Part shown: piece after piece, positions 22,964 through 34,800 of the stretch
Layout: each line of letters begins with the position of its first letter
Numbering within the stretch: the first letter of the stretch is position 1
Position numbers and translations under genes: made by a program
Notes under the pieces: generated by a model
What the model was told of the DNA's origin: nothing
The model's input: only the letters and a program-made list of their open reading frames with translations
Databases searched by the model: none
Assembly (NCBI GenBank): GCA_022432975.1
Contig: CM039503.1
Location: 46,160,079-46,224,078 of the forward strand
Source: Begonia masoniana
Lineage: Eukaryota > Streptophyta > Magnoliopsida > Cucurbitales > Begoniaceae
DNA length: 64,000 nt
Direction: 5' to 3'

Positions 22964-25900
22964 TCAAGCAAATAACTCAGGATAATTGTCCAACATCTCT
23001 TGCTGTCTTTCCCATGTGGCTTCTTCAATGCCGTGATTCGTCCATAAAACTTTCACCAATGGAATCTCCTTGTTTCTCAGAGTCTTGATTGTATATTCCA
23101 AAATCTGTATTGGTTTATCCTCATACTCCAGTGTTGGTTCTAAACCAATATCCGGTGGCTGGATGACCTGCATCGGATCACGCATGCACTTCCTTAACAT
23201 TGACACATGGAAGACATTATGAACTTTATCCAATGATGGAGGCAGTTGCAGTCTATAGGCTGTACTCCCGACTTTTGCCAAGACAGGGAAGGGTCCAATA
23301 AATCTAGGATTAAGTTTTCCCTTCTTGCCAAATCTTAAGACTCCTTTAAATGGTGACACCTTTAAGAATACTTCATCTCCTGCTGAAAACTCAAGTTCCC
23401 TTCTCCTTTGATCTGCATAACACTTCTGCCGGCTCTGAGCAGTCATCATTCTTTTTCGAATAGTGGCAATCTTATCTGACATTTGCTGCAGAATATCGGG
23501 TCCAAGAAGTTTTGTTTCACCAACCTCGTCCCAGTAAAGAGGTGACCTACATTTCCTACCATACAGTGCCTCATATGGTGCCATACCAATGGTGGACTGA
23601 TGACTGTTATTGTATGAGAACTCAACCAGAGGTAATTGCCTGCTCCAAGTTGTCTGAAAGTCAAGTACACATGCTCTCAACATATCTTCGAGTATTTGAA
23701 TCGTCCTTTCTGATTGGCCATTGGTCTGTGGGTGGAAAGCTGTGCTGAAAGATAACTTTGTACCTAATGTGCCTTGCAAACTTTTCCAGAATCGAGAGGT
23801 AAACCTGGGGTCACGGTCAGAGACAATGGATACAGGGATTCCATGCAACCTGATAATTTCCTGAACATAAAGATCAGCAAATTGGTCCATCGTATAGGTG
23901 GTCCTTACAGGTAAGAAATGGGCTGATTTCGTCAGTCTATCCACCACAACCCAAATACAATCATGTCCTTTTGTCTTCTTAGGTAGTCCTACAACGAAAT
24001 CCATAGCTATGTGTTCCCACTTCCATTCGGGAATAGGCAACGGCTGAAGAGTACCTCCTGGACGTTGGTGCTCGGCTTTGACTTGTTGGCATACTAAACA
24101 GGACTCTACATACTTAGCAACATCCCTTTTTAGGTTAGGCCACCAGTACAGTAACTTCAGGTCTCGGTACATCTTGGTGCAGCCAGGATGTACAGAAAAG
24201 GAAGAGGAGTGCGCTTCTGCCAAGATCAACTTACGCAATTCCACATCATTAGGAATGCACCACCGATTCCTAAACTTCAGGATTCCATCCTTGGAGAGAC
24301 TGAACTCGGAGGTGGTGTCTTTCAACTTGTTCATCATGCTGATATTTTCCTCTGAATCCCTCTGTTGTGCATCCTTGATCTTTTCCAAAATTGTTGGTTG
24401 AATAGATAACTCAGCGAGCAAGACTGATAACTCTGGAACTATCTCCAAGTCAAACTTCTGAACTTCTGTTCTTAAGGGTATAGACATGGTTGAAACCACG
24501 GGCTGCATTGTTGTTGACATCCTACTCAATGCATCAGCTACAGAGTTAGCCTTCCCGGGGTGATACTTGATCTCAAAATCGTAGTCCTTGACAAATTCCA
24601 ACCAACGTCTCTGTCTCATGTTCAACTCCTTCTGTGTGAAGAGGTACTTTAGACTTTTATGGTCAGAAAACACATCACATTGCTGTCCATATAAATAGTG
24701 TCTCCAAATCTTCAAGGTAAAAACAACAGCAGCTAATTCTAGATCATGAGTGGGGTAATTTTGCTCGTAATTCTTTAGCTGCCTAGAAGCATACGCTATA
24801 ACTTTACCCTCTTGCATCAGAACGCAACCTAAACCAACTTTAGACGCATCGCAGTAAACACTAAATTTTCCTCCTTCGGTTGGGAGGGTCAATACAGGGG
24901 CTGTTGTTAACTTCAGTTTTACCGTCTGGAAGCTGTCTTCACAGGCTTCAGTCCAAGAATACTTAATGTCCTTCTTTGTCAAACTCGTCAGGGGTTTAGC
25001 TATCATAGAAAATCCCTTGATGAACTTCCTGTAATAGCCTGCCAATCCAAGGAAGCTGCGGACTTCGCTGGCATTCTTAGGTTGAGGCCAATCCTTTACT
25101 GCCTGAATTTTGGTCGGGTCCACAGATATGCCATTAGCATAAACTACATGGCCAAGGAAATTAACTTTATCTAACCAAAACTCACACTTAGACAGCTTGG
25201 CATAAAGTTGATGCTCCTTCAATGTCGTCAAAACTACTTTCAAATGTTCTTCATGGTCAGCCACAGTTCGGGAGTATATCAAGATATCATCTATGAATAC
25301 AATCACAAACTTATCCAAATACTCACGAAACTCACGGTTCATTAAATCCATGAAGGCTGCAGGGGCGTTTGTCAATCCAAACGACATGACTAAGAATTCA
25401 TAATGTCCATAGCGGGTTCTGAAGGCTGTCTTTGGTATATCTCCTTCTCTAACCTTCAGTTGGTAATAACCCGAACGTAAATCTATCTTTGAAAATACCT
25501 TAGCTCCTTGCAATTGGTCAAACAAATCATCAATCCTCGGTAAGGGGTACCTATTCCTGATGGTCAACTTATTTAGTTCCCTGTAGTCTATGCACATTCT
25601 AAAAGAACCATCTTTCTTCCTTACAAATAAGACTGGTGCACCCCAAGGAGAACTGCTGGGGCGAATAAATCCCTTGTCAACCAATTCCTGCAGTTGGACC
25701 TTCAATTCTTTCAACTCAACAGGTGCCATACGGTAAGGATTCTTAGATACAGGTGATGCCTCGGGGTATGTATCAATTACAAACTCTATTTCTCTATCAG
25801 GTGGTATACCCGGTAAATCATCTAAGAATGCCTCGGGAAACTCCCGGACTATAGGAATGTCCTGTAGCTCAATTTTATTCTTCACCCGGTCATCCTTCAC

Positions 25901-27019
25901 ACTAGCCAGGTAGCTCTCGCAACCATATCTCAGCATTCGATATACTTCTAGTGAGGATATAATTGGTATCTTACTTATTTTAGGAATAGCTTGGAAAGAA
26001 TAATGATTGCCATTTGGGGGTCTAAAATCAACTATTCCAGATCTACAACTTATTGTGGCATGATGCTTAAATAACCAATCCATCCCTAATATCACTTCAT
26101 ACCCTTTCATGTCAATAACAATTAGTTCCGCATAGAGATTCTTATCCCCTAAGGACACAACGTCACCCTTAACAATCTGTTCTGAATGTAGGGACTTTCC
26201 TGATGGTAACATGACACTATATGACCCTTCCGTTGGTAATGATCCTATGTTATGATTGCATACAAACAAGGTTGATATAAACGAGTGTGTGGCCCCTGTA
26301 TCTATAAGTGTATAAGCAGCAAAACCACAGATCATGATGGTACCTGATATGACTGTATGCGGCACTGTGTCCTCATCTTCCAACATAGCGTAAACTCTGG
26401 GTATTACTCTTGCACGGTTCGGGTCTGGCGGCATGGGGCAGTCTCTGACTAAGTGTCCGGTCTTATCACACCTGAAACAACGGCCAGAAAGCAACTTGCA
26501 CTCACCAGGGTGGTTCTTCTGACATGTAGGGCATAGAGGTGCCAGAGGTCTCTTTCCTTTTCCCTGGTCATCGTTCTGGTTGAGGGGCCTCTTTATTCCA
26601 TGCTGTTGTTGCTGTGGTCCCCTGTTCTGACGCGGCTGCCAACCCTTGTTCTGACGTGGTGGCGGCTGAGTGTCCTTCATGAGTTTCTTTGGCTGTTCGC
26701 GCTGTGCATATGCTGTCATTTCTGCCTCCTCCAGCTCCAAGGCCTTGGCCGTCACTTCACCATAAGGTACATTATGTATCCCAGCAGTCTTCACTTTCAT
26801 GTACAGACTTGGCTTCAGTCCTTGAACAAACTGATAAATCTTGTCTTCCTCATCCTCCATCATACGGGGAGCAAACCGTGATAAGGCATCAAATTCGCAT
26901 ATGTAATCCGTCACAGAGCCAGTTTGTCGAAGATTCATGAACTCCTTCTTCTTGTTGGCCCGAACAGTCCTATTGAAGTACTTGTCAAAGAAGGCAGTCT
27001 TGAACATTCCCCAGGTCAT
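22964..27019 (-). CDS. Gag-Pol polyprotein of gypsy element 3 (C-terminal 1351 codons, open)
   Basis: One uninterrupted frame encodes, in order: the C-terminal half of Gag; one CCHC knuckle ([14 protein letters not shown], residues 181-194); aspartic protease ([12 protein letters not shown]240); RT (about 400-620, FIDDILIYS with D577/D578); RNase H (CDAS D724, E761, D786); integrase with H937, H944, C974, C977 and DDE residues D1007, D1068 and E1104; and a C-terminal chromodomain-like module (about 1300-1351, [16 protein letters not shown]). All catalytic residues that can be checked are present. The first methionine lies inside Gag, not at its natural start: the true start is at 27384, but a TAG and a frameshift separate it from this frame. 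The enzymes could therefore be functional, but the full polyprotein is not encoded intact. Confidence 0.92.
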   Translation of the reverse strand: MTWGMFKTAFFDKYFNRTVRANKKKEFMNLRQTGSVTDYICEFDALSRFAPRMMEDEEDKIYQFVQGLKPSLYMKVKTAGIHNVPYGEVTAKALELEEAEMTAYAQREQPKKLMKDTQPPPRQNKGWQPRQNRGPQQQQHGIKRPLNQNDDQGKGKRPLAPLCPTCQKNHPGECKLLSGRCFRCDKTGHLVRDCPMPPDPNRARVIPRVYAMLEDEDTVPHTVISGTIMICGFAAYTLIDTGATHSFISTLFVCNHNIGSLPTEGSYSVMLPSGKSLHSEQIVKGDVVSLGDKNLYAELIVIDMKGYEVILGMDWLFKHHATISCRSGIVDFRPPNGNHYSFQAIPKISKIPIISSLEVYRMLRYGCESYLASVKDDRVKNKIELQDIPIVREFPEAFLDDLPGIPPDREIEFVIDTYPEASPVSKNPYRMAPVELKELKVQLQELVDKGFIRPSSSPWGAPVLFVRKKDGSFRMCIDYRELNKLTIRNRYPLPRIDDLFDQLQGAKVFSKIDLRSGYYQLKVREGDIPKTAFRTRYGHYEFLVMSFGLTNAPAAFMDLMNREFREYLDKFVIVFIDDILIYSRTVADHEEHLKVVLTTLKEHQLYAKLSKCEFWLDKVNFLGHVVYANGISVDPTKIQAVKDWPQPKNASEVRSFLGLAGYYRKFIKGFSMIAKPLTSLTKKDIKYSWTEACEDSFQTVKLKLTTAPVLTLPTEGGKFSVYCDASKVGLGCVLMQEGKVIAYASRQLKNYEQNYPTHDLELAAVVFTLKIWRHYLYGQQCDVFSDHKSLKYLFTQKELNMRQRRWLEFVKDYDFEIKYHPGKANSVADALSRMSTTMQPVVSTMSIPLRTEVQKFDLEIVPELSVLLAELSIQPTILEKIKDAQQRDSEENISMMNKLKDTTSEFSLSKDGILKFRNRWCIPNDVELRKLILAEAHSSSFSVHPGCTKMYRDLKLLYWWPNLKRDVAKYVESCLVCQQVKAEHQRPGGTLQPLPIPEWKWEHIAMDFVVGLPKKTKGHDCIWVVVDRLTKSAHFLPVRTTYTMDQFADLYVQEIIRLHGIPVSIVSDRDPRFTSRFWKSLQGTLGTKLSFSTAFHPQTNGQSERTIQILEDMLRACVLDFQTTWSRQLPLVEFSYNNSHQSTIGMAPYEALYGRKCRSPLYWDEVGETKLLGPDILQQMSDKIATIRKRMMTAQSRQKCYADQRRRELEFSAGDEVFLKVSPFKGVLRFGKKGKLNPRFIGPFPVLAKVGSTAYRLQLPPSLDKVHNVFHVSMLRKCMRDPMQVIQPPDIGLEPTLEYEDKPIQILEYTIKTLRNKEIPLVKVLWTNHGIEEATWERQQEMLDNYPELFA

Positions 27020-27384
27020 AGCTTCGGCATTAGCGGTGTTCTGGATCGAGTCCCACTAGTGCCTTGCACTTAACTCCAAATGAAAGACAGCATAGGTGAC
27101 CTTATCCCCTTCGTCAACCTTTGCATACTTAAACATGTCTTCTATCTTTCGAATCCACTCCTCAGCATGAATAGGATCGGAAACATACCCATTAAACACC
27201 GGGGGTCGAAGCCGGTGAAAGCGTTCACCCCATGATCATGAGTTGCGTTAGTACTGGAGTTGCCTTGTTCTTCTCTAGCTGTCATCAGTCGTTCTATCTG
27301 GTGAGATTGGCGCATGACTAACTCAGTCAATTGAGCAATAGCATTGCTATCCTCATTGGTCTCCCTCTGTTGACCTCTAACCAT
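27020..27384 (-). pseudogene. N-terminal Gag of element 3 (one frameshift, one stop)
   Basis: The ATG at 27384 gives MVRGQQRETNEDSNAIAQLT, matching the Gag start of element 4. A one-base change in a G run near 27229 shifts the frame before the FHRLRPPVFNG motif. A TAG near 27056, at a position where relatives have tryptophan in ARHWWDS, closes the restored frame just before the long open frame. These two lesions are what disable an otherwise intact element. Confidence 0.8.
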
Positions 27385-27530
27385 CTCGGGATTCCTAGAC
27401 AAATCATTACAGGCATAACTTAACTTAATGACATACATGAAATCATAAATACTTACAGTTGCTGAGGTGTGCTCAAGTGACAGTCAGTGCTGGAAGGCTG
27501 TCTACAGAATCGGTTTTAGAACCTGGTTTT

Positions 27531-27542
27531 GCTCTGATACCA
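27531..27542 (-). promoter_or_regulatory. Primer binding site, element 3
   Basis: The minus strand reads TGGTATCAGAGC, 4 bp from the inner LTR end at 27547; initiator-methionine tRNA type. A second copy of most of this motif (CTCTGATACCA) occurs at 28491-28501, before the second LTR start. Confidence 0.85.
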
Positions 27543-27546
27543 TAAT

Positions 27547-28490
27547 TGTAACGACCCCAGCCAGGAGCCGTCACGTGTTCATAATCTCTCATTAATCGTT
27601 TGCTTGACTTTTACTTTTACATTCACTTACTACATATTATATTATATTTTTTATTTATTTTCTTTCCTAAACTGGAAACAGAGACGTAGAACTATCAAAG
27701 AAGACGAACCCTCTCGTGTTCGACTTTCTACGCCTCGTCGGCTCAAACTTTCACAGAGTCGAGCGACTAGACTCGGTCATCGGTTTCTTGACAAATTCGG
27801 GCAAAGGAGAAATGCCCCCAACTCTCTTAACATAATTCTACTCGGGTTTGCATGGGTTGCATGTGTTGGCAACCCTCAGAAATTTCATCGTCCGGTCATC
27901 ACATGCATTACGCGTGTCTCGCTTAACACCGCCTAAAAGGAGACATCTTTCGGTGGGCACGTGGGCCTCGCGTGCTCAATTAAAAGCATCATCTGCCGAT
28001 GACGTCAGCCGGAAGACTAAACCATCCAACTACAATCCTTCGGCATCTGCCGATGACGTCAGCCGGAAGACTAAACCATCCAACTACAATCCTTCGGCAT
28101 CTGCCGATGACGTCAGCCGGAAGACTAAACCATCCAACTACAATCCTTCGGCATCTGCCGATGACGTCAGCCGGAAGACTAAACCATCCAACTACAATCC
28201 TTCGGCATCTGCCGATGACGTCAGCCGGAAGACTAAACCATCCAACTACAATCCTTCGGCATCTGCCGATGACGTCAGCCGGAAGACTAAACCATCCAAC
28301 TACAATCCTTCGGCATCTGCCGATGACGTCAGCCGGAAGACTAAACCATCCAACTACAATCCTTCGGCATCTGCCGATGACGTCAGCCGGAAGACTAAAC
28401 CATCCAACTACAATCCTTCGGCATCTGCCGATGACGTCAGCCGGAAGACTAAACCATCCAACTACAATCCTTCGGCATCTGCCGATGACG
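27547..28490 (-). repeat. Extra partial LTR plus nine or ten satellite units
   Basis: 27547-27925 repeats the LTR start seen at 28506-28883 with a few differences, then has about 45 bp of private sequence and 54-bp satellite units from about 27986 to 28489. The last unit is cut in the middle (GCCGATGACG) and joins directly to CTCTGATACCATAATTGTAA, a PBS-LTR junction. So PBS plus LTR start occurs twice in tandem on the 5' side of element 3. Confidence 0.85.
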
Positions 28491-29560
28491 CTCTGATACC
28501 ATAATTGTAACGACCCCAGCCAGGAGCCGTCACGTGTTCATAATCTCTCATTAATCGTTTGCTTGACTTTTACTTTTACATTCACTTACTACATATTATA
28601 TTATATTTTTTATTATTTTCTTTCCTAAACTGGAAACAGAGACGTAGAACTATCAAGAAGACGAACCCTCTCGTGTTCGACTTTCTACGCCTCGTCGGCT
28701 CAACTTTCACAGCGTCGAGCGACTAGACTCGGTTCATCGGTTTCTTGACAAATTCGGGCAAAGGAGAAATGCCCCCAACTCTCTTAACATAATTCTACTC
28801 GGGTTTGCATGGGTTGCATGTGTTGGCAACCCTCAGAAATTTCATCGGTCCGGTCATCACATGCATTACGCGTGTCTCGCTTAACACGACTACTATCATT
28901 CATTCGGCATCTGCCGATGACGTCAGCCGAAGACTAAACCATCCAACTACAATCCTTCGGCATCTGCCGATGACGTCAGCCGGAAGACTAAACCATCCAA
29001 CTACTATCCTTCGGCATCTGCCGATGACGTCAGCCGCAAGACTAAACCATCCAACTACTATCCTTCGGCATCTGCCGATGACGTCAACCGGAAGACTAAA
29101 CCATCATCATTCGGCATCTGCCGATGACGTCAGCCGGAAGGTTATCTTAACCAGCTCCTATCACAAGGCAGAAAATACTACAACCTTTATCATCTTCACC
29201 CAATAGAACTTACCATAACTCACCCGAATCATAACCTAGTAACCATAAACCTCAAAGAGTAAGAAACATGATCTCATCCAAAATACACAAAGCGGAAGAC
29301 TTAGACGACAATCTTTTAATAATCCTCGAAATTATCCTCAGATTCAATAATTAAACCAGACAAATCTCAAGATTCAACGTTCCAAATTAGCCTTAACCTA
29401 CTTAGACTGTCATATCCATTATCTTAATAGAAATCATAAAACGTTAACCAGGGGTCATGAATCGCCTTTCCAGTCCTGCACTGTCATTTTGAGCTTCCTC
29501 CAGCAACCAGCCTTAAGCATTCCTCTTTGAACATAGTATCCTCACCTGAACCTTCTTCAC

Positions 29561-30194
29561 CTACACCATAAGATTCAACTATAAGCCTAATGCTTAGTAA
29601 GGAATGCATACTGACAGATATACATGAGTGCACAAATTAAGGAACACAAGTTCATAAACCTTTCTTCATTCATGTTCATTTTCATTATCTTCATGGCATG
29701 TATTAAGGCAGGAGACGAGGGAGAAAGACAGGGGTTCATAGTCATTTGCCTATCGCGGCAATCATAGTAACGACTAACTCGGCCTCCACCAGTGGGAGAA
29801 TTCGCGAGCCATACACGTCATCAACTCGGCCTCCACCAGGGGGAGAATTCGCGAGCCATACATGTCATCAGCTCGGCCTCCACCAGGGGGAGAATCCGCG
29901 AGCTATACTTGTCATGGTCTCTTTTCCCCGTCCTGCACTTAATCATGATTACATTTACTTTTCATGTTCTTAACTCAGTCATAAACGTGGACTCAATACA
30001 TAAACATGAAGTTCACAGAGAGAAATCATACCATAAGGACAAGCAAAACATCCTGTAACTTAATATCTTCTTACACAATTTCTTCATATCATGGCAATAA
30101 CTAGTCATAGTCAACAGACCGACATCTCAATGATTTCCTAATACCCTTGCGGTGTAGGGCCCTAGTGGCCGGAAATCTTAATACATTCACTTAC
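29561..30194 (-). other. Intron-like segment within LTR of element 3
   Basis: The minus strand reads ATCCAG then GTAAGTGAATG at the donor side and TTATGGTGTAG then GTGAAGAAGG at the acceptor side, with CCTTACTAAGCATTAGG just upstream of the acceptor. The same 634-bp segment is at 21590-22223 in the 3' LTR. Confidence 0.5.
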
Positions 30195-30722
30195 CTGGAT
30201 TCCTTAGCAATCCGAGCTTCTTCCCTTTAAACTTCTTCACCTAAAACATGTACATTACAGTAGTTAAAACAAAGGTCCTAATAGCTCTAATCTTAAATCG
30301 TCCTAGTACTCTAATAGCTAAAGTCATTCCTAAATACTCTGTTTGATACCCGTGTTGCCAGAAATCCAAAAATAGGTGGACAGGTTCTACCATCGATTGA
30401 AGCTGAGTTGATTACTCTAAATGATCAGAATCGATTCGGAAATGACGTTACCACACTCAGTTAACACAATGTTCTAATATCACACGACCATTGATAAAGA
30501 CCGAAACTCAAATGCCGAGCTGAGAACAGGGTAACAAACTAATAGATAGCCACAATGTCAATGTATACCTCGGATATGGATTCGTAGAGGAAAGGCAAGC
30601 TGAAACCAGCCGTCGGTAAAGGAAAGTTCTGGTAGCCGAGAGCAAGAACTTGGGAGAGAAGAAATCGCCGAGAGGGAATGTCGGCTACAGTGGTAATAAA
30701 TGAGGTTTAAGGTTTCCATTTC

Positions 30723-30731
30723 CTATTTATA
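30723..30731 (-). promoter_or_regulatory. TATA-like box in 5' LTR of element 3
   Basis: The minus strand reads TATAAATAG, about 165 bp from the LTR outer end, followed by the GTGGCTACAGT-type leader; the likely start of element transcription. Confidence 0.5.
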
Positions 30732-30893
30732 CTCAATCCATCAATTTTAATTACAAAACTGCCACCCAACCTAGTTTTACTCAACTTGTAATAAATTTGT
30801 CTTAACATTAAATTTAAATCATAAAGGTTAAATAAGAGGGGGTGACAATGAAAATGGTCAGAAAATCACCTGGCCGAAATGTCGGGTGTTACA

Positions 30894-31281
30894 ATTCCCA
30901 TTTATCACTAAAACCCAAACCTTCGCTCATTCTCAACATACTCAAAATCCTCACATTGTACTCCCTCAGGTATCTAACCGCTATATCATAAGAGAAATGA
31001 GAAAAACTTACCTAGGTTGAAGGAGAATCGGGCGAGGAAAATCACCTAGAGAGCTCGGCTGCTTGAGCTGAAAACCCGAAGAGGAAAAGTATGAAATGGT
31101 GGCGGCTACAGTGCATTAAACCCAACCCTCTTTCCTTAAATACGTTATCCACTTTTGAAAATTTGTAATTTACTCTAATGCCCTTGTCTAGTCATACAAC
31201 AACCCTACTTTAATTATTGCCTAATAATGTGTATACCATTAATAATAAAAGAGAGCTGGTTCGATAGAATCGGGTGTTACA
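30894..31281 (-). repeat. Outer part of a gypsy LTR (element 1/2 family)
   Basis: Colinear with about 1873-2258 of the element 1 LTR (ACCTAGGTTGAAGGAGAATC, GGTGGCGGCTACAGTGC, ending GAATCGGGTGTTACA). It probably belonged to the element 2 5' LTR before the intervening insertions, although the pieces do not join exactly. Confidence 0.7.
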
Positions 31282-31709
31282 CGTTGGGCCCTCGAGGGGG
31301 GTGATTGTGATGACCCAAATGTGCACGTATGAGTACGACTGCAGGACAAACCTCGAGTTGTGGGGCAAACCTCGGGACCTAAGTCGAGTGTAGGCGAATC
31401 CCAGACTCGAGTATAGGCAAATCTCGAGTCGTAAAAATGGGGTCGTCACAATCCCACATCGTTTGGGGAAGTATATGGAAATGAAACATATGTAAAAAGA
31501 CCCTCCCAATATAGTATGACGCATTTTGGAGCACAATTGGCAACGGATCCCATAAGAACTCCGAAGTTAAAAGTTCTTTGGCGAGAGCAATTCCAGGTTG
31601 GGTGACCTTCCGGGAAGTTCTCGCCAAACAAAGTCGTGAGGAGACGATATTGGGTTACGGTCCAATCCCCAGAGTGGACAATATCTTACTGGAAAATGGG
31701 GTCGTTACA
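31282..31709 (+). mobile_element. Partial Cassandra (purine-tract end plus 3' LTR)
   Basis: 24 bp of Cassandra interior (CGTTGGGCCCTCGAGG.. GTGAT) precede a 404-bp LTR (31306-31709) with a 5S-like stretch at about 31530-31620. The 5' LTR and PBS are missing; the interior joins directly to the LTR end at 31281. It is more diverged than elements A and B. Confidence 0.88.
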
Positions 31710-31858
31710 AACTAAGTTCTCCTCTACCCATTTTATGTTCCTTATCCCCAAACTTAACAATTGGCAGTGTCCCCACTGCCACAACAAAATGAAGTTCACA
31801 GAATCATCATGAAAAAAATAGAACAAAATAAAGCTAGGGGGTTAGGACTTCCCTGGTA

Positions 31859-34800
31859 TTATTCTTCCTTCTCGGATTTAGAATCTGAGTTGTGAAGTAG
31901 TGATGTTGGGAATCGGGGAAAGATGGGAGATGGGTCCCTTGCTTTCTTGTTTAAACTTGCTGCTAATGCTTTATCTCGAAGGTGACTGTAGCGCCAGAAG
32001 GTTCTATTCTTGCGCTTTAGAGTCTTCAGGGATTCTGACATATGATATTGGAGCATCTCCTGAGTATGAAGTTACTGCTTCATTGTTTCAATGTCATGTT
32101 TGTGCCATTCGATGGTATGCAAAAACTCTAGACTATCAAGTATTTTCTACTGGAGATTGTTGCTGTTAAATGATGCTGCTTCTGTACTTGCAGCATATGG
32201 ATGGTGGCGTGGTTCGTCTTCCTCATCAGTGCCCTCTCCCTCTGGTTTATTAAGAGCAATTCTTTTCACTGTTAAGGGGGTAATGCCTGGTGCAGGAGCA
32301 AGCTTTTCTTCCTGTTCATCGTATATTACTCCAGAAAGCTCACATAGTCCTGATATCAAAGAAGGAAACAAAAATTGCCCTCTTGGCTTCAATGCATTAG
32401 CACAGATATTTCTATATATAATTGTACTAATATTAATGCGTAGCCCAGTTAAAATACAGTAAAGCAAAACTGCTCGTTCCCTGGTCACATGCTAGCCATG
32501 GGAGGAAAAGAATAGTCTGCTCTTAAGGAAGTGGTACCAAACCTTGGCTGCCGGTAATAAAGTAATTCTAGGGAGGGAGAATGACCTCGTCTTAGAAACA
32601 ACCCATTCAGTCTCTGGTTCTGCGATTTCTTTCAGCACAGCCCGCAAAAATGGTGGTGAAAGATTGTCTGCATGGGCGTAAAATTCATCGTCGACATCTT
32701 CCAGATTATAAAAAGAGTTGATAACCGTGGGCGAGATTTGTACCTTGTGGTTTAGAACTCTTACCTGTGAATGGTATGTAGCACCCGGCAATTATCGACT
32801 GGAATTGACGTTTGTAGCGTACGTTTTATGGAATTAAGGGGGGATATGGCTAATTGCTTGAGTATATTAATAGAGAGGAATGAGAATCAATGGTTAGGTT
32901 AAAGTTTGGTTAGTTAAGGGCATATGTGTAATTTGTGAAATATATATTATAAATGAGGGTTTAGCTAAAGGTTTAGCCGTCACACTTTTCACTTTCCTTT
33001 TTGGTACTCAGCTCGGCAATTCTCTCGGCGATTTCCTCTGCCCGATTTCTTCAATTCTGGTGAGTTCCTCCTTGATTCTTCTTGCTAGATAATTTAGGAT
33101 AAATAGAAGATATACATTAGATGAACGGTTTATGGTGGAATAAAATAGAAAATCTTGAGCGTGCTGTTTTCGGAGCAGTTTTGAGTTTTGGTGAGCCACG
33201 ACCGAGCCAACTACGTTTTATGGTTTCACGGTCCTAATCCTTCAGTTAGTAGACACCCCAAGTAGTCCATAACCGCATGGATCGTCTGAAACGATCAAGC
33301 ACGAAGCTAGTGATGCAATGTGGAAGGTAGACAAAACTAGATAACCTCGAGTTTAGTTAGTTTGGAATGAACCAGTAGTTTCCTTTTGCATATTTGATGA
33401 ATGAGGCTTAGTAAAAGTTAAGTTAATGTTGTGTTTATGATTTTAGGTGAGCAAACTCCCGAAGTAGCTTACAACCAAGCATTTCCAGGAAGCCAGATAA
33501 GTAGAGTATGTGTGTGCCTTCAGGCCTACATCACAAAACAGTAGGGTTTATGTGTGTTTATGAATGTTTTTCAGTATGTCATGCATCATGTTTTATTGAA
33601 TGAGAACGAAAATGAATTTACATGTAAAGGCATGGTGAGACATGGACAGATTGTATCAGATCAGATATTAAGGGAACTAATCCGCTCCTTAATCTAGTAG
33701 AGGATTATACTTGGAAAACGATCACGATCCATCGTACAGAGGGATCAGATCAGCTATTAAAGGAACTAATTTGCCCCTTAATCTAGTAGAAGATTTATAC
33801 TTTGGGAAAACTGATCCACTTCCCATCGTACAGAAAGATCAGATCAGATAAACGAATACAAAAGCAACTGAGATGTGAAAGTAGAAACTGCATGATTATG
33901 ATTTATGAATTCAGTATTTCATTCATTTTTGCTCTACTTATTTAGCATTAGGCTAATAGATGAGTTTTGTGATGTAGGTGCTGAGTTTCCAACATGTGAT
34001 TTCTCTGAGTTTACAGAAGAATAGGCGAAGTTGATGGAGCACATCTATGTTGCGGTTTGGTGCACTGATGAGGTGATTTAATAAATGTCAGAATGTGAAG
34101 TCTTAGTGGACAAGTGTGTTGTTGAAATGTGCTGAAGATTTTAATGACAGTAGTAGTTTTAATATTTGGACATGTTTTGGGATTATCTTGACTATGAAAA
34201 CACGATTGGTTTATTTGTAGCTTACTATTCTAGATTTTTAGAAAGATGTAGTTTTAAGTTGTTTTGAATGATTGCAGTAAAATTTATAAGTTCTTTTAGT
34301 AGGCAGAGTTGTCCGATGGTTTAAAGTGTAATTGCTAATGTGGCTATGCGTCGTTTGGTAGATGTCGAATGGCAGAGATAAATCGGTAGATGTTGAGTGT
34401 TACTGTTGATCGGCAGATGCTGTCGTTCGATAGAAGTCAAAGTCAATCGGTAGATGTTGAGTGTTACTGTTGATCGGCAGATGCTGTCATTTGACAGAAG
34501 TCAAAGTCAATAGGTAGATGTGAGTAGTAGATTTTGTCGTTTTGTGATCGGTGGATGTGAGCGGTAGATGTGAGTAGTAGATTTTGTCGTTTTGTAATCG
34601 GTGGATTTGAGTGGTAGATATGGGTAGTAAATTTTGTCGTTTTGTGATCGGTGGATGCGAGCGGTGGATGTATTTTGTTCAGCTTCTACCGCTGAGACTT
34701 TTCTGTCTCTACTTCTACCGTTGGAACTATTTAGCGGAAGATGTCTTCTGTTTCTACTCTTACCACCGAGACTATTTGGCGGAAGAAGTGTTCGAATTTA

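Larger units (their letters stand above)
21121..30893 (-). mobile_element. Ty3/gypsy chromovirus-type element 3, young and nearly intact
   Basis: Minus-strand order: 5' LTR (28506-30893, with an additional partial LTR at 27547-28490), PBS, gag-pol, purine tract (22923-22938) and 3' LTR ending at 22922. The shared parts of the two LTRs differ at only a few positions (for example a 5-bp indel near 21188 and base changes near 22253 and 22634), so insertion was recent. The outer end of the 3' LTR is not found; the satellite array occupies that place. No target-site duplication can be assigned. Confidence 0.88.
28506..30893 (-). repeat. 5' LTR of gypsy element 3 (2388 bp)
   Basis: On the plus strand it starts TGTAACGACCCCAGCC and ends GTCGGGTGTTACA. 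It contains four to five units of the 54-bp repeat (28905-29145), the intron-like segment 29561-30194, the triplicated 47-bp block (about 29769-29911) and a TATA-like box. It differs from the 3' LTR at only a few positions over 1.8 kb but has far fewer satellite units. Confidence 0.88.

Noticed and set aside
31900..32462. Plus-strand frames suggesting a secreted host protein
   Set aside because: They are antisense shadows of the Athila env-region ORF.
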